Assembly: GCA_903843965.1 (NCBI GenBank)
Contig: CAIMRY010000031.1
Coordinates: 124,001-188,000 of the forward strand
Direction: 5' to 3'
Length of the DNA stretch: 64,000 nt
Origin: an uncultured delta proteobacterium
GTDB lineage: Bacteria > Desulfobacterota > Desulfovibrionia > Desulfovibrionales > Desulfovibrionaceae
Below the pieces are notes generated by a model, which worked only from the letters and a program-made list of their open reading frames with translations, was not told where the DNA came from and did not search any database. The stretch's first letter is position 1; each line of letters opens with the position of its first letter. A program made the translations under genes and the position numbers. Below, in pieces: positions 1-7,815 of this stretch.

Positions 1-616
1 CCACCAAAAGCACGGTCACGCCCTCGTTCCTGTTGATGCGCGTGACGATCTCGAAGATCTCTTCGACCAGCAGCGGGGCCAGGCCCAGGCTCGGCTCGTC
101 GAGCAAAAGCAGGCGCGGCCTGGCCATGACGGCCCGGCCAATGGCCAGCATCTGCTGCTCCCCGCCGGACATGTACCCGGCCAGCTGCTTCTTGCGCTCG
201 GCCAGACGCGGGAAATAGGTATAGACTTTCTCGATGCTTTCTTCAAACTCGCTGCGGGGCCTGGTGTGCGCCCCGCAGCGCAGGTTCTCCTCCACGGTGA
301 TGTCCACGAAGATGCGTCGTCCTTCCATGACCTGGAAGATGCCCCGGCGCACGATCTGCTCGGGCGCGATGCCCTGGATGGGCGCGCCGTCGTAGACCAC
401 GCTCCCGGCCGTGACCTCTCCGTCCTCGCTTAAAAGCAGGCCGGAGATCGCCTTGAGGGTGGTGGACTTGCCCGCGCCGTTGGCGCCGAGCAGGGCCGTG
501 ATCTCGCCCTCGCGCACGGCCAGGGAGAGTCCCTTCAGCACCAGGACCACGTCGTTGTACACGACCTCCAGGTTCTCCACCCGGAGCACGTCTCGTGGAA
601 TCGCCGCGTCGCTCAT
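1..616 (-). CDS. livF: LivF-type ABC transporter ATP-binding protein (3' end beyond window)
   Basis: This is one of the two ATPases that power a branched-chain amino-acid-type (HAAT family) importer on the cytoplasmic face of the inner membrane. About 205 residues are visible, starting MSDAAIPRDVLRVENL. Walker A (GANGAGKST), the ABC signature (MSGGEQQMLAIGRA) and Walker B (LLLLDEPSLG) are all present in order. The compact form lacking the LivG insertions fits LivF. The gene begins 4 nt after the stop of the binding-protein gene, so it is translated from the same operon mRNA. Its C-terminus lies outside the window. The actual substrate is uncertain, because HAAT transporters also carry amides, urea and aromatic acids. 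Confidence 0.93.
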   Translation of the reverse strand, partial: MSDAAIPRDVLRVENLEVVYNDVVLVLKGLSLAVREGEITALLGANGAGKSTTLKAISGLLLSEDGEVTAGSVVYDGAPIQGIAPEQIVRRGIFQVMEGRRIFVDITVEENLRCGAHTRPRSEFEESIEKVYTYFPRLAERKKQLAGYMSGGEQQMLAIGRAVMARPRLLLLDEPSLGLAPLLVEEIFEIVTRINRNEGVTVLLV

Positions 617-620
617 AATC

Positions 621-1823
621 CTACTTGCCGAGCCACTCGGCCTTGCGGTCCAAGGTCTCCTGGGCCACAAAGGTCAGCTTGCCGCCGTTGATCTTGTACA
701 GGAACACGGACATGCCGGGCCGGTGGTCCGTGGGCAGGAAGCTGATCTTGGGCGCCAGGCCCATGGGGTCGAAGTCCTTCATGCCTTCCATGGCGGCCTT
801 GATGGACGCGCCGGTGACCGGGCCCTTGGCCGCAGCCAGGCGGATGCCTTCGCCCATGGCCAGCATGGACACGAAGCCGCGCACAAAGTGGGTCATCTGC
901 GGCTGGTTCTTGGTGATCTCCAGGATGGTCTTCATGCCCGGCACGTCCTGGCCATAGATGGCTGCGGCCTGGAGGCTGTACGCGCCCTCGGCGGCGTCTC
1001 CGGCCATCTTGATCAGGTTCTCGTCCGAGCCCCAGATGTTGGTGAAGAAGGTGGCCTTGAGCCCGATCTTCTTGGCGTCCTTCAGGATCACGGCCGTGGA
1101 CGGGGTGGTGCCGCCGCACCAGATGTAGTCGGGATTCTTGGCTTTCAGGGGCAGAAGCTGGGTGGTGGCGTCGATGGCCTTCAAGTCCACGTTGGCCTCG
1201 CCCACGAGCTCAAAGCCGAGCTCGGCGGCGTAGTCCTTGGCCGCCTGGATGGGCGAAATGCCGTAGGGGTGGTCGGGGTACAGCAGAGCCAGCCTGGGCT
1301 TGCGGGCCTCCTTCCAGTTGTCCTTGAAGTACTTCAGCGCCGCGCGCACCTGGGTGGAGTAGTCGGCGGAGGTGAAGAAGTTGTAGGGCGCGGTCTTGGG
1401 ATCGGTCAAATGCGCAGAGTAGGAGGCCGAGAAGTAGGTGATCTCGTCCTTGGCCGTGGTGCGCATCAGCGCCTCGGTGACATTGGTGCCGAAGCCCTGG
1501 ATGGCCACCACCTTGTCCTGGGCGAACTTCTTGTAGATGGTCAGGCCCTGCTGCACGTTGTAGGCGTCGTCCTGCAGGTCGAAGTTGATCTTCATGCCCG
1601 CGATGCCGCCCTGGGCGTTCAGGTAGGCCGCACCGGCCTTCACGCCTTCGGCGTAGGGCACGCCCACGGAGGAGGTGGGGCCGGAGAGGTCGATGATGCC
1701 GCCGATCTTGATCTCCTTGGCCGCAGCCGTCTTGTCGTCCTTTTTCTCGCCGCCGCAGGCGGCCAGACCCAGCACCGCCAGCATGGCCACGGCCATGGCC
1801 GCAAGTCCGATCATCCTTTTCAT
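621..1823 (-). CDS. livK: Branched-chain amino-acid-type ABC transporter substrate-binding lipoprotein
   Basis: Periplasmic ligand-binding protein of 400 residues for the Liv-type importer. The N-terminus is a lipoprotein signal (MKRMIGLAAMAVAMLAVLG then LAAC lipobox), followed by a charged linker and a Peripla_BP_6 fold starting IKIGGIIDLSGPTSSVG. Binding proteins of this class close around the ligand and dock on LivH/LivM. A strong GGGGGGAG ribosome-binding sequence sits just before the ATG. It is preceded by an 82-nt intercistronic gap holding a hairpin and followed directly by livF. The gap may allow higher expression of this subunit than of the membrane components. The specific ligand cannot be read from the sequence. 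Confidence 0.92.
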   Translation of the reverse strand: MKRMIGLAAMAVAMLAVLGLAACGGEKKDDKTAAAKEIKIGGIIDLSGPTSSVGVPYAEGVKAGAAYLNAQGGIAGMKINFDLQDDAYNVQQGLTIYKKFAQDKVVAIQGFGTNVTEALMRTTAKDEITYFSASYSAHLTDPKTAPYNFFTSADYSTQVRAALKYFKDNWKEARKPRLALLYPDHPYGISPIQAAKDYAAELGFELVGEANVDLKAIDATTQLLPLKAKNPDYIWCGGTTPSTAVILKDAKKIGLKATFFTNIWGSDENLIKMAGDAAEGAYSLQAAAIYGQDVPGMKTILEITKNQPQMTHFVRGFVSMLAMGEGIRLAAAKGPVTGASIKAAMEGMKDFDPMGLAPKISFLPTDHRPGMSVFLYKINGGKLTFVAQETLDRKAEWLGK

Positions 1824-1873
1824 GCGCTCCCCCCTTGAGAGTTCTCGGTTGAACCAACGCCCACACGGTCTGC

Positions 1874-1893
1874 CCTGGCCCGCCCGGACCAGG
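1874..1893 (-). promoter_or_regulatory. Intercistronic hairpin between livM and livK
   Basis: The arms CCTGG and CCAGG, extended inward by a GC-rich stem with one bulge, form a short hairpin in the gap between livM and livK. Such structures often protect the downstream binding-protein message from decay or stop part of the transcription. There is no U-tract, so it is not called a terminator. The function is inferred from position only. Confidence 0.3.
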
Positions 1894-1905
1894 ACATGGC
1901 GCCGC

Positions 1906-2952
1906 CTAGTGGGCGAAAGGATACAGCTTCCAGTAGGCCTTGATGAGCCTCCAGCGGTTGGCCAGGCCCTCGGGCTCGAAGATCAGAAACAGCATGAGCA
2001 CCAGGCCGAACACGCCCTCGCGCAGGGCGTTGATGTGCTGGCTGATGTTCGGCAGCACGCCGGAGATGGAGCCGGACAGCCCGCTTAAGACCTCCGGCAA
2101 AAGAGTCATGAACACCGCGCCCATGACCGAGCCCGCGACGCTGCCCAGGCCTCCGATGATGACCATGGCCAGATACGAGATGGACAGCGTGATGTTGAAC
2201 TGCTCGGCGGAGACGAACAGGGTGTAGTGCGCCCACAGCCCACCGGCCACTCCGGCCAGGAACGACGAAAGGCCGAAGGCCGCCAGCTTGTAGGCGAAGA
2301 GGTTCACTCCGGCGATTTCCGCCGAGAGGTGGAAGTCGCGGATGGAGACAAAGGCCCGGCCATGCCGGGTGCGCAGCACGTTGGCGACCATGAGCAGGGA
2401 CAGGGCCGCCACGGCGAGCAGCAGGTAGAACATCTTGCGTTCGTTGTCGAAGGAGAAGCCCAGGATCTGCGGAGCCTCGACGATGAGCCCGCGCGAGCCG
2501 CCCGTGGCCGACTCCCAGTGCAGGAACACGAACTCCAGGATGAGCTGCGCGGCCAGGGTGGCGATGGCCAGGTAGATGCCCTTGAGCCGCAGCGAGGGCA
2601 CGCCGAAGACCATGCCCGCCAGCGCTGCGGCGAAGCCCCCCAGCAAGAGCGCCGCGATGAACGGCACGCCGTGCATGGTGGCCTGGGCCGCAGCGTAGGC
2701 CCCCACGCCGATGAACGCGCCGTGGCCGAGCGAGATCTGCCCGCAGACGCCGGTGAGCAGGTTCAGCGACACCGCGCCGATGACCGCGATCAGGATCAGG
2801 TTCAGCATGGACACGGCGTAGCTGTCAAGCACCCACGGGGAGCAAAGCAGCGCGGCCACGAAGAGCCCCAGGCTGGCCCTCTGAAACCCGCTTTGGAACA
2901 CCGCGGCCTCGGCCCGGTAGCTTTCGAAGAACAGCCCGCACTTGCCGCGCAT
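1906..2952 (-). CDS. livM: LivM-type ABC transporter permease
   Basis: Inner-membrane permease of 348 residues, BPD_transp_2 family. It is strongly hydrophobic with roughly nine membrane segments. The motif LLTGVCGQISLGHGAFIGVGAYAAA is typical of LivM, as is GGLGSVAGSVMGAVFMTLLPE near the C-terminus. It pairs with LivH to form the channel. It starts 3 nt after the livH stop, so the two are translationally linked. The leader of about 25 residues before the first membrane segment is slightly long. The ATG at 2952 is the natural start given this spacing. Confidence 0.93.
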   Translation of the reverse strand: MRGKCGLFFESYRAEAAVFQSGFQRASLGLFVAALLCSPWVLDSYAVSMLNLILIAVIGAVSLNLLTGVCGQISLGHGAFIGVGAYAAAQATMHGVPFIAALLLGGFAAALAGMVFGVPSLRLKGIYLAIATLAAQLILEFVFLHWESATGGSRGLIVEAPQILGFSFDNERKMFYLLLAVAALSLLMVANVLRTRHGRAFVSIRDFHLSAEIAGVNLFAYKLAAFGLSSFLAGVAGGLWAHYTLFVSAEQFNITLSISYLAMVIIGGLGSVAGSVMGAVFMTLLPEVLSGLSGSISGVLPNISQHINALREGVFGLVLMLFLIFEPEGLANRWRLIKAYWKLYPFAH

Positions 2953-2955
2953 GGG

Positions 2956-3849
2956 CTACACCCGCTCGATCTCTTCGGTGCCGAAGAGCCCATACGGTTT
3001 GACCATCAGGATGGCCACCAGGACCACGAAGGCCGCCACCTCGCGGAAGCCGCCCAGGTTGAAGAGGTCCTTGGCCAGGCCGTCGCACACGTTCTCCAGC
3101 ACGCCGATGATCAGCCCGCCGAGCGCCGCGCCCAGCAGGCTGTCCAGACCGCCCAGGATCACCGCCGGGAAGACCTTGAGCCCCAGCACGCCCAGGTGCG
3201 AGTTGATGCCGTTGATGTTGCCCAGAATCACCCCGCCCACGGTGGAGACCACGGATGCGATGCACCAGGACAGGGCGAAGATGCCCCGGATGCCGATGCC
3301 CATGCTCTGGGCGGCCTGCTGGTCATGCGCCGTGGCCCGCATGGCGATGCCCATGCGCGAGTACTTGAAGAACACGGTGAATACGGCGAAGAGCACGCCG
3401 GACAGCGCAAAGGCGGCGATGTACACCGGGGCCACGGGCAGCCCGGCGATGACGATGGGCGTATTGGGCAGAACCTCCGGGTAGACCTTGATCTGCGTGC
3501 CCCAGATGAGCTGCACCACGCCCTTGAGCACCGAGGACAGGCCGATGGTCACCATGATGACGCAGATGTGCGCCTCGCCGATGAGCGGCCTGAGCGCCAG
3601 GCGCTCGATGGCCAGGCCGAGCAGCACGGAGAAGCACAGCGTCATGAGGAAGGCCCAGACAAAGGGCACGTGCAGCTGCACCGTGAGGGCGAAGCAGACG
3701 TACGCCCCGACCATGACCATCTCGCCCTGGGCGAAGTTGACGACTTTGGTGGCCTTGTAGATGACCACGAAGCCCAGCGCCACCAGGCTGTAGATGCTGC
3801 CCACCACGAGCCCGTTGATGAAGAGTTGCAGATAGTATTCCAGGGACAT
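2956..3849 (-). CDS. livH: LivH-type ABC transporter permease
   Basis: Second inner-membrane permease of the importer, 297 residues, BPD_transp_2 family. The start MSLEYYLQLFINGLVVGSIYSLVALGFVVIYKATKVVNFAQGEMVM is characteristic of LivH, and GGLDSLLGAALGGLIIGVLE is the matching C-terminal motif. About eight membrane segments are evident. The gene follows the acyl-CoA ligase stop by 3 nt and precedes livM by 3 nt, so all belong to one operon. Confidence 0.93.
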   Translation of the reverse strand: MSLEYYLQLFINGLVVGSIYSLVALGFVVIYKATKVVNFAQGEMVMVGAYVCFALTVQLHVPFVWAFLMTLCFSVLLGLAIERLALRPLIGEAHICVIMVTIGLSSVLKGVVQLIWGTQIKVYPEVLPNTPIVIAGLPVAPVYIAAFALSGVLFAVFTVFFKYSRMGIAMRATAHDQQAAQSMGIGIRGIFALSWCIASVVSTVGGVILGNINGINSHLGVLGLKVFPAVILGGLDSLLGAALGGLIIGVLENVCDGLAKDLFNLGGFREVAAFVVLVAILMVKPYGLFGTEEIERV

Positions 3850-3852
3850 CTC

Positions 3853-5757
3853 CTAGGCCTCCACGTTCTCGATGCGGATGTCGCCGCACATTTCCTGCAC
3901 GCGGCCGTCCTGGTATTGGATGGCCATTTCCAGGCGCAGGGCGCAGGCCTCGGTGTACAGGGCCTCGATGAGCGCGCCGTAGCGCTCGCCAATGGTGCCC
4001 CGGCGCACCTTGCGGGTGCGGGTCAGCTCGCCGTCGTCGGCGTCCAGCTCCTTGTAGAGCAGGGCGAAGCGCCGGATGCGCGTGGCCTCGGGCAGGCTGG
4101 CGTTGATCTTTTGTATCTCGTCCTTGACCAGGGCGTACACGTGGTCCTTGGCCGCCAGGTCCTGGTACGTGGTGTAGGTGATCATGTGCCCTTCGGCCCA
4201 GTGACCCACGATGTTCATGTCGATGCAGACGATGGCCGTGACCGTGCCGCGCCCCTGGCCCAGCACCACGGCCTCCCGCAGAAACGGCGAGAACTTGAGC
4301 TTGTTCTCCAGGAACTGCGGCGAGAATTGCGTGCCGTCCTTCAGGTGCATCACGTCCTTCAGGCGGTCGATGACCACAAGGCGTCCTGCTTCGTCGAAGT
4401 ACCCGGCGTCGCCGGACAAGAGCCAGCCGTCCTGGATGGTCTCCGCCGTGGCCTTCTCGTTCTTGTAGTAGCCCAGGAACACCGCCGGGCTGCGGGACAA
4501 GATCTCCCCCGTGTCCGAGAGCTTGAGTTCGGTCTCCGGGATGGGCAGGCCCACGGATGTGAAGTCCACCGCGCCATCACGATGGATGCAGGAGATGCCC
4601 GCAATCTCGGTTTGGCCGTAGATCTGCTTGAGGTTCACGCCCAGCGCGTGGAAGAAGCAAATGGTGTCCGGTCCCAGCGCCGCGCCGCCGGTGGAGGCCG
4701 AGCGCGTGCGCGAGAAGCCCAGCCTGTCGCGCAGGGCGCGGAACAGGCACCAGTCGGCCAGCCGGTTGGCCACGGCAAGCCCCGGTCCGGGCTTGCGTCC
4801 GGCAAAGGTCTCGTCTGCGTACCTGAGCCCGATGGGCAAAAAGAAATGGTACAGGAAGCGCTTGAACGGCGTGGTCTCCAGGATATCGCCCTGGACCTTG
4901 GCCGAGAGGCCCTCCCACACGCGCGGCGGCGAGAAGATGAGGTGCGGCCCGATCTCGCGAATGTTGGCCTGGGCCGTGTCCGGCTCCTCCGGGAAGTTTA
5001 CGCAGAAGCCGAAGAGCAGGCTGGAGGCCACGGCCATCATCTGCTCGCCCATCCAGGCCAGCGGCAGGAAGGACACGAACTCGTCAGTCTCGCGCTTGGG
5101 GTCCACCTGGCCCAGGTTGGCGGCCATGGACAGCATGTTGCGGTGCGAGAGCACGGCCAGCTTGGGCCGACCCGTGGTGCCGGAGGTGGTGGCCACCAGG
5201 CAGGGGTCCGTGGGCTTGAGGCCGCTGGCCATGGCGCTGAATTCGGCCACGGAGTCGGTGACGGCCATGCGGCCACGCTCGCACACGGCCTCGAAGGACA
5301 GCAAATCCTCGGCCTCGTACCCGGCCAGGCCCTTGGGGTCGTGGTAGACGATGTGCTTGAGCTTCTTGAGGTCCGGGCGCAGGCTCAGGATCTTGTCCAC
5401 CTGCTCCTGGTCCTCGGCCACCACGAGTTTGGCCTCGGACAGCTCGAAGACGTAGCGCACCTCGTCGGCGGTGGAGTCCTGGTACAGGCCAAGGGCCATG
5501 CCGCCCAGGACCTGGATGGCCAGTTCGGCGAAGAGCCACTCGGGCCGGTTGTCGCCGATGAGGATGACGATGTCGCCGCGCCCCAGGCCCAGCTCGCGCA
5601 GGCCGCAGGCGAACTCCGCAGTGAGGCCCAGGTAGTCGCGCCAGGAATAGGGCTGCCACACGCCCCATTGCTTCTCGCGCAGGGCGGTGCGGCGTGGGCG
5701 CTTACTTGCCTGGGCGAGCAGCAGGGCGGGCAGGGTGGTGTCGTAGCTTCTGGGCAT
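3853..5757 (-). CDS. AMP-forming long-chain acyl-CoA synthetase family protein
   Basis: A 634-residue member of the ANL adenylating superfamily that would activate a carboxylic acid to its CoA thioester via an acyl-adenylate in the cytoplasm. Visible core motifs are A3 (TSGTTGRPK), A5 (YGQTE), A7 (LLSGDAGYFDEAGRLVVIDR) and a C-terminal lysine region (LTRTRKVRR). The length and layout match long-chain acyl-CoA synthetases (FadD15/ACSL-like). Its position inside the Liv operon, between livG and livH, suggests that the imported substrate, or a keto- or aryl-acid made from it, is activated here. The true substrate is not deducible. Confidence 0.88.
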   Translation of the reverse strand: MPRSYDTTLPALLLAQASKRPRRTALREKQWGVWQPYSWRDYLGLTAEFACGLRELGLGRGDIVILIGDNRPEWLFAELAIQVLGGMALGLYQDSTADEVRYVFELSEAKLVVAEDQEQVDKILSLRPDLKKLKHIVYHDPKGLAGYEAEDLLSFEAVCERGRMAVTDSVAEFSAMASGLKPTDPCLVATTSGTTGRPKLAVLSHRNMLSMAANLGQVDPKRETDEFVSFLPLAWMGEQMMAVASSLLFGFCVNFPEEPDTAQANIREIGPHLIFSPPRVWEGLSAKVQGDILETTPFKRFLYHFFLPIGLRYADETFAGRKPGPGLAVANRLADWCLFRALRDRLGFSRTRSASTGGAALGPDTICFFHALGVNLKQIYGQTEIAGISCIHRDGAVDFTSVGLPIPETELKLSDTGEILSRSPAVFLGYYKNEKATAETIQDGWLLSGDAGYFDEAGRLVVIDRLKDVMHLKDGTQFSPQFLENKLKFSPFLREAVVLGQGRGTVTAIVCIDMNIVGHWAEGHMITYTTYQDLAAKDHVYALVKDEIQKINASLPEATRIRRFALLYKELDADDGELTRTRKVRRGTIGERYGALIEALYTEACALRLEMAIQYQDGRVQEMCGDIRIENVEA

Positions 5758-5778
5758 GGGGGAGGTTCCTGTGCGCGT

Positions 5779-6582
5779 TTAGCGCCCGAAGAAGGTGGCG
5801 TCCTCGGTGCCGAGGTAGGCGGCCACCACGTCCTGGTTGATGCTGATCTCGTCCGGGCGGCCCTGGGCCAGCACGGAGCCGAAGTCGAGCACCACGATCT
5901 TGTCCGAGATGTCCATGACCACGCCCATGTCGTGCTCGATCAAAAGCACGGTTGCGCCCCATTCCTCGCAGATGTCCAGGATGTAGCGGGCCATGTCCTC
6001 GGTCTCCTCCAGGTTCATGCCGGCCATGGGCTCGTCCAGCAGGATGAGCTTGGGCTCCGCCGCCAGGGCCCGGCCCAGCTCCACGCGCTTCTGCACGCCG
6101 TAGGGCAGGTGCCCGGCGGCCTGGTGCCGGTGGGGCGAGAGGCCGAGGAAGTCGATGACGTCCTCCACCCGGCGGCGGTGCTCGGCCTCGTCGGCCACGG
6201 CCCGGCCAAAGTAGGCGATGGCGGACAAGATGCCGTAGCGGATGAGGTGGTGGCGGCCCACCATGAGGTTGTCCAGCACGGACAGGCCCTTGAACAGGGC
6301 GATGTTCTGGAAGGTGCGCGAGAGCCCCATGGCTGTGCGCTTGTGCGTGGGCACGGCCAAGAGGTTTTTGCCATCCAGGTAGATCTCGCCGCAGTCCGGG
6401 GTGTAGCGCCCGCTGATGCAGTTCAGGATGCTCGTCTTGCCCGCGCCGTTGGGGCCTATGAGCGAGACGATGCGGCCCTTTTCCACGGAAAAGGAGACAT
6501 CGGTCAAGGCGGCGATGCCCTTGAAGGTCAGGGTGACGCCCTTGACTTCCAGCAGCGGGGTCATCAGCGTCATTACTGCCAC
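5779..6582 (-). CDS. livG: LivG-type ABC transporter ATP-binding protein
   Basis: Second ATPase of the importer, 267 residues. Walker A (GPNGAGKTS), a signature-like LPYGVQKRVELGRAL and Walker B (LILLDEPMAGM) are in order. The signature departs from canonical LSGGQ (YGVQK), as is usual in LivG. The C-terminal tail AYLGTEDATFF matches the LivG/BCA_ABC_TP_C extension. It overlaps the end of the upstream CBS-ACT gene by 10 nt and leads into the ligase gene after 21 nt. Confidence 0.92.
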   Translation of the reverse strand: MAVMTLMTPLLEVKGVTLTFKGIAALTDVSFSVEKGRIVSLIGPNGAGKTSILNCISGRYTPDCGEIYLDGKNLLAVPTHKRTAMGLSRTFQNIALFKGLSVLDNLMVGRHHLIRYGILSAIAYFGRAVADEAEHRRRVEDVIDFLGLSPHRHQAAGHLPYGVQKRVELGRALAAEPKLILLDEPMAGMNLEETEDMARYILDICEEWGATVLLIEHDMGVVMDISDKIVVLDFGSVLAQGRPDEISINQDVVAAYLGTEDATFFGR

Positions 6583-7226
6583 TCGTGCTTGAAGTCTGCC
6601 GGGCCCATGACCCTGTACCCGCGCCCCTCAAGGGCTGTGGCGATGGGCGCGGCGTTGTCCGTGGCCACGCGGATGACCACGATGCGCTTGCCGTCGTGGT
6701 AGAAGGTGGCGGTGGAGATGATTGAGATGCCCATGCCCGCGATGATGCCGGCGGCCTCGTGCAGCACGCCGGTGCGGTCCTGGGCCTCGAAGGTGATGCG
6801 CACCCCGCCCTGGCGGTGGCCCATCTCCTCCACCAGCACGTCGAGCATGACGCTGCGGTTGATGTAGCCGATGAGCTCCCCGGCCTGATCCACCACGGCC
6901 AGCCCGGCCAGGTTGCCGGTGAACATCATGTCCGCGGCGGCCTCGATCTCGGTCTCGGGCCCGATGGTCTTGATGTCCTTGCGGATGATCTTGTCCACCG
7001 TGAGCCGGGCCATGAGGTACTTGACCTCGTGCTTCTCCAGCGAGGTCATGATGCTCGGCAAGGAGGCGGAGAGGTCCTCCGGGCGCACATAGCCCAGGAG
7101 CTTGCCGCCCTCCACCACCAGGAGCATGCCGAGCCTGCTTTGTTCAAGGAGTTTCTGGGCTTCCAGCACGGAAGTCCTCGGCGTCACGGTGACGAAGTTG
7201 CGCAGCATCTTCAGGCCGACGTACAT
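6573..7226 (-). CDS. CBS-pair and ACT domain protein
   Basis: A cytoplasmic regulatory protein of 217 residues. Two CBS motifs (about residues 8-60 and 75-130) form a Bateman module that usually binds adenine nucleotides. An ACT-like domain follows (about 140-215; VRITFEAQDRTGVLHEAAGIIAGMGISIIS) and typically senses amino acids. The start MYVGLKMLRNF was chosen because GAGGAGG lies just upstream; the frame stays open further upstream but has no better site. As first gene of the Liv/acyl-CoA ligase operon, it is a likely sensor of the amino acid and energy state for this pathway. That role is inferred from domains and context. Confidence 0.85.
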   Translation of the reverse strand: MYVGLKMLRNFVTVTPRTSVLEAQKLLEQSRLGMLLVVEGGKLLGYVRPEDLSASLPSIMTSLEKHEVKYLMARLTVDKIIRKDIKTIGPETEIEAAADMMFTGNLAGLAVVDQAGELIGYINRSVMLDVLVEEMGHRQGGVRITFEAQDRTGVLHEAAGIIAGMGISIISTATFYHDGKRIVVIRVATDNAAPIATALEGRGYRVMGPADFKHEWQ

Positions 7227-7277
7227 GGGCCCTCCTCGACTTTGCCGCTGGCGTCGCGGCAGTCCCTTTCCAGCAAG

Positions 7278-7306
7278 TAGAAAACCGGAATGCCCTGTGA
7301 AGTCAA
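7278..7306 (-). promoter_or_regulatory. Candidate sigma70 promoter for the Liv operon
   Basis: On the minus strand TTGACT (7306-7301) is followed after 17 nt by TTTCTA (7283-7278), about 50 nt before the CBS-ACT start codon. The -35 is good and the -10 weak. An alternative -10, TCTACT, lies 19 nt away. No other promoter-like sequence is apparent before this operon. Confidence 0.35.
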
Positions 7307-7431
7307 GCAAAAAATGAAGTGAGCGCCCGCCTTGACCTGAATGTACAGGCGGAGCGCGAGCGAATATCGACCCTTGTCTGCGCTGGTGTGTTGGCCTATA
7401 TGTGCGGGGGGTCGGGCGGGATTTCTGGCGC

Positions 7432-7815
7432 ATGGCCGACAAGGAACTGGGCGAGCACGCCATCTGGCTGCTGACGCAGTCGCCGGAGTATAAGTACATG
7501 TTTCTGGCGGATTTGGACTGGGCGATCATTCCGCCGTATCTGCTCAACCAGTACCGCATCTTTTACAAGGACGATCACCCCATGGCCAGCGTGTGCTGGG
7601 CCACTGTGAATGACGAGGTGCTGGCGCGGCTGAAGAAGCTGGGCACGCGCATCCGGCCACGGGAGTGGAACTGCGGGGAGCATGTGGTGGTCATGGGGGT
7701 TGTGGCGCCCTTTGGCGGCGGGGAGCAGGTGCTGGAGGAAGTGAAGCGGACGCTGTTTGCGGGGAAGGTGGTGCATATGTTGCGGGATGTGGCGGGTGGG
7801 GGAGTGGGGAAGTGA
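7432..7815 (+). CDS. HlyC-family (RTX toxin-activating acyltransferase) homologue lacking canonical catalytic residues
   Basis: A 127-residue protein resembling HlyC/RtxC, the acyl-ACP-dependent enzymes that acylate RTX toxins on internal lysines. Matching landmarks are LGEHAIWLLTQSP near the N-terminus, PPYLLNQYRIFY, the P-x-x-x-x-x-WA box, REWNCGE and VVAPFGG. Aligned from memory to E. coli HlyC with a constant offset, the catalytic His23 (SPLH) is Tyr20 here (SPEY), and Asp92 (FIDWIAPFG) is Gly89 (VMGVVAPFG). It is shorter than HlyC (about 170 residues) because the C-terminus is missing. The start is uncertain: ATG 7432 fits the family N-terminus, and GTG 7402 is an alternative. A nearby RTX-like gene supports the family call. 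Activity is doubtful. Confidence 0.72.
   Translation: MADKELGEHAIWLLTQSPEYKYMFLADLDWAIIPPYLLNQYRIFYKDDHPMASVCWATVNDEVLARLKKLGTRIRPREWNCGEHVVVMGVVAPFGGGEQVLEEVKRTLFAGKVVHMLRDVAGGGVGK

Noticed and set aside
2227-6702. A 4.5-kb open frame on the plus strand
   Set aside because: It is antisense to the Liv operon, has no recognisable protein sequence and is His/Gly/Arg-rich as expected from reversed GC-rich codons.
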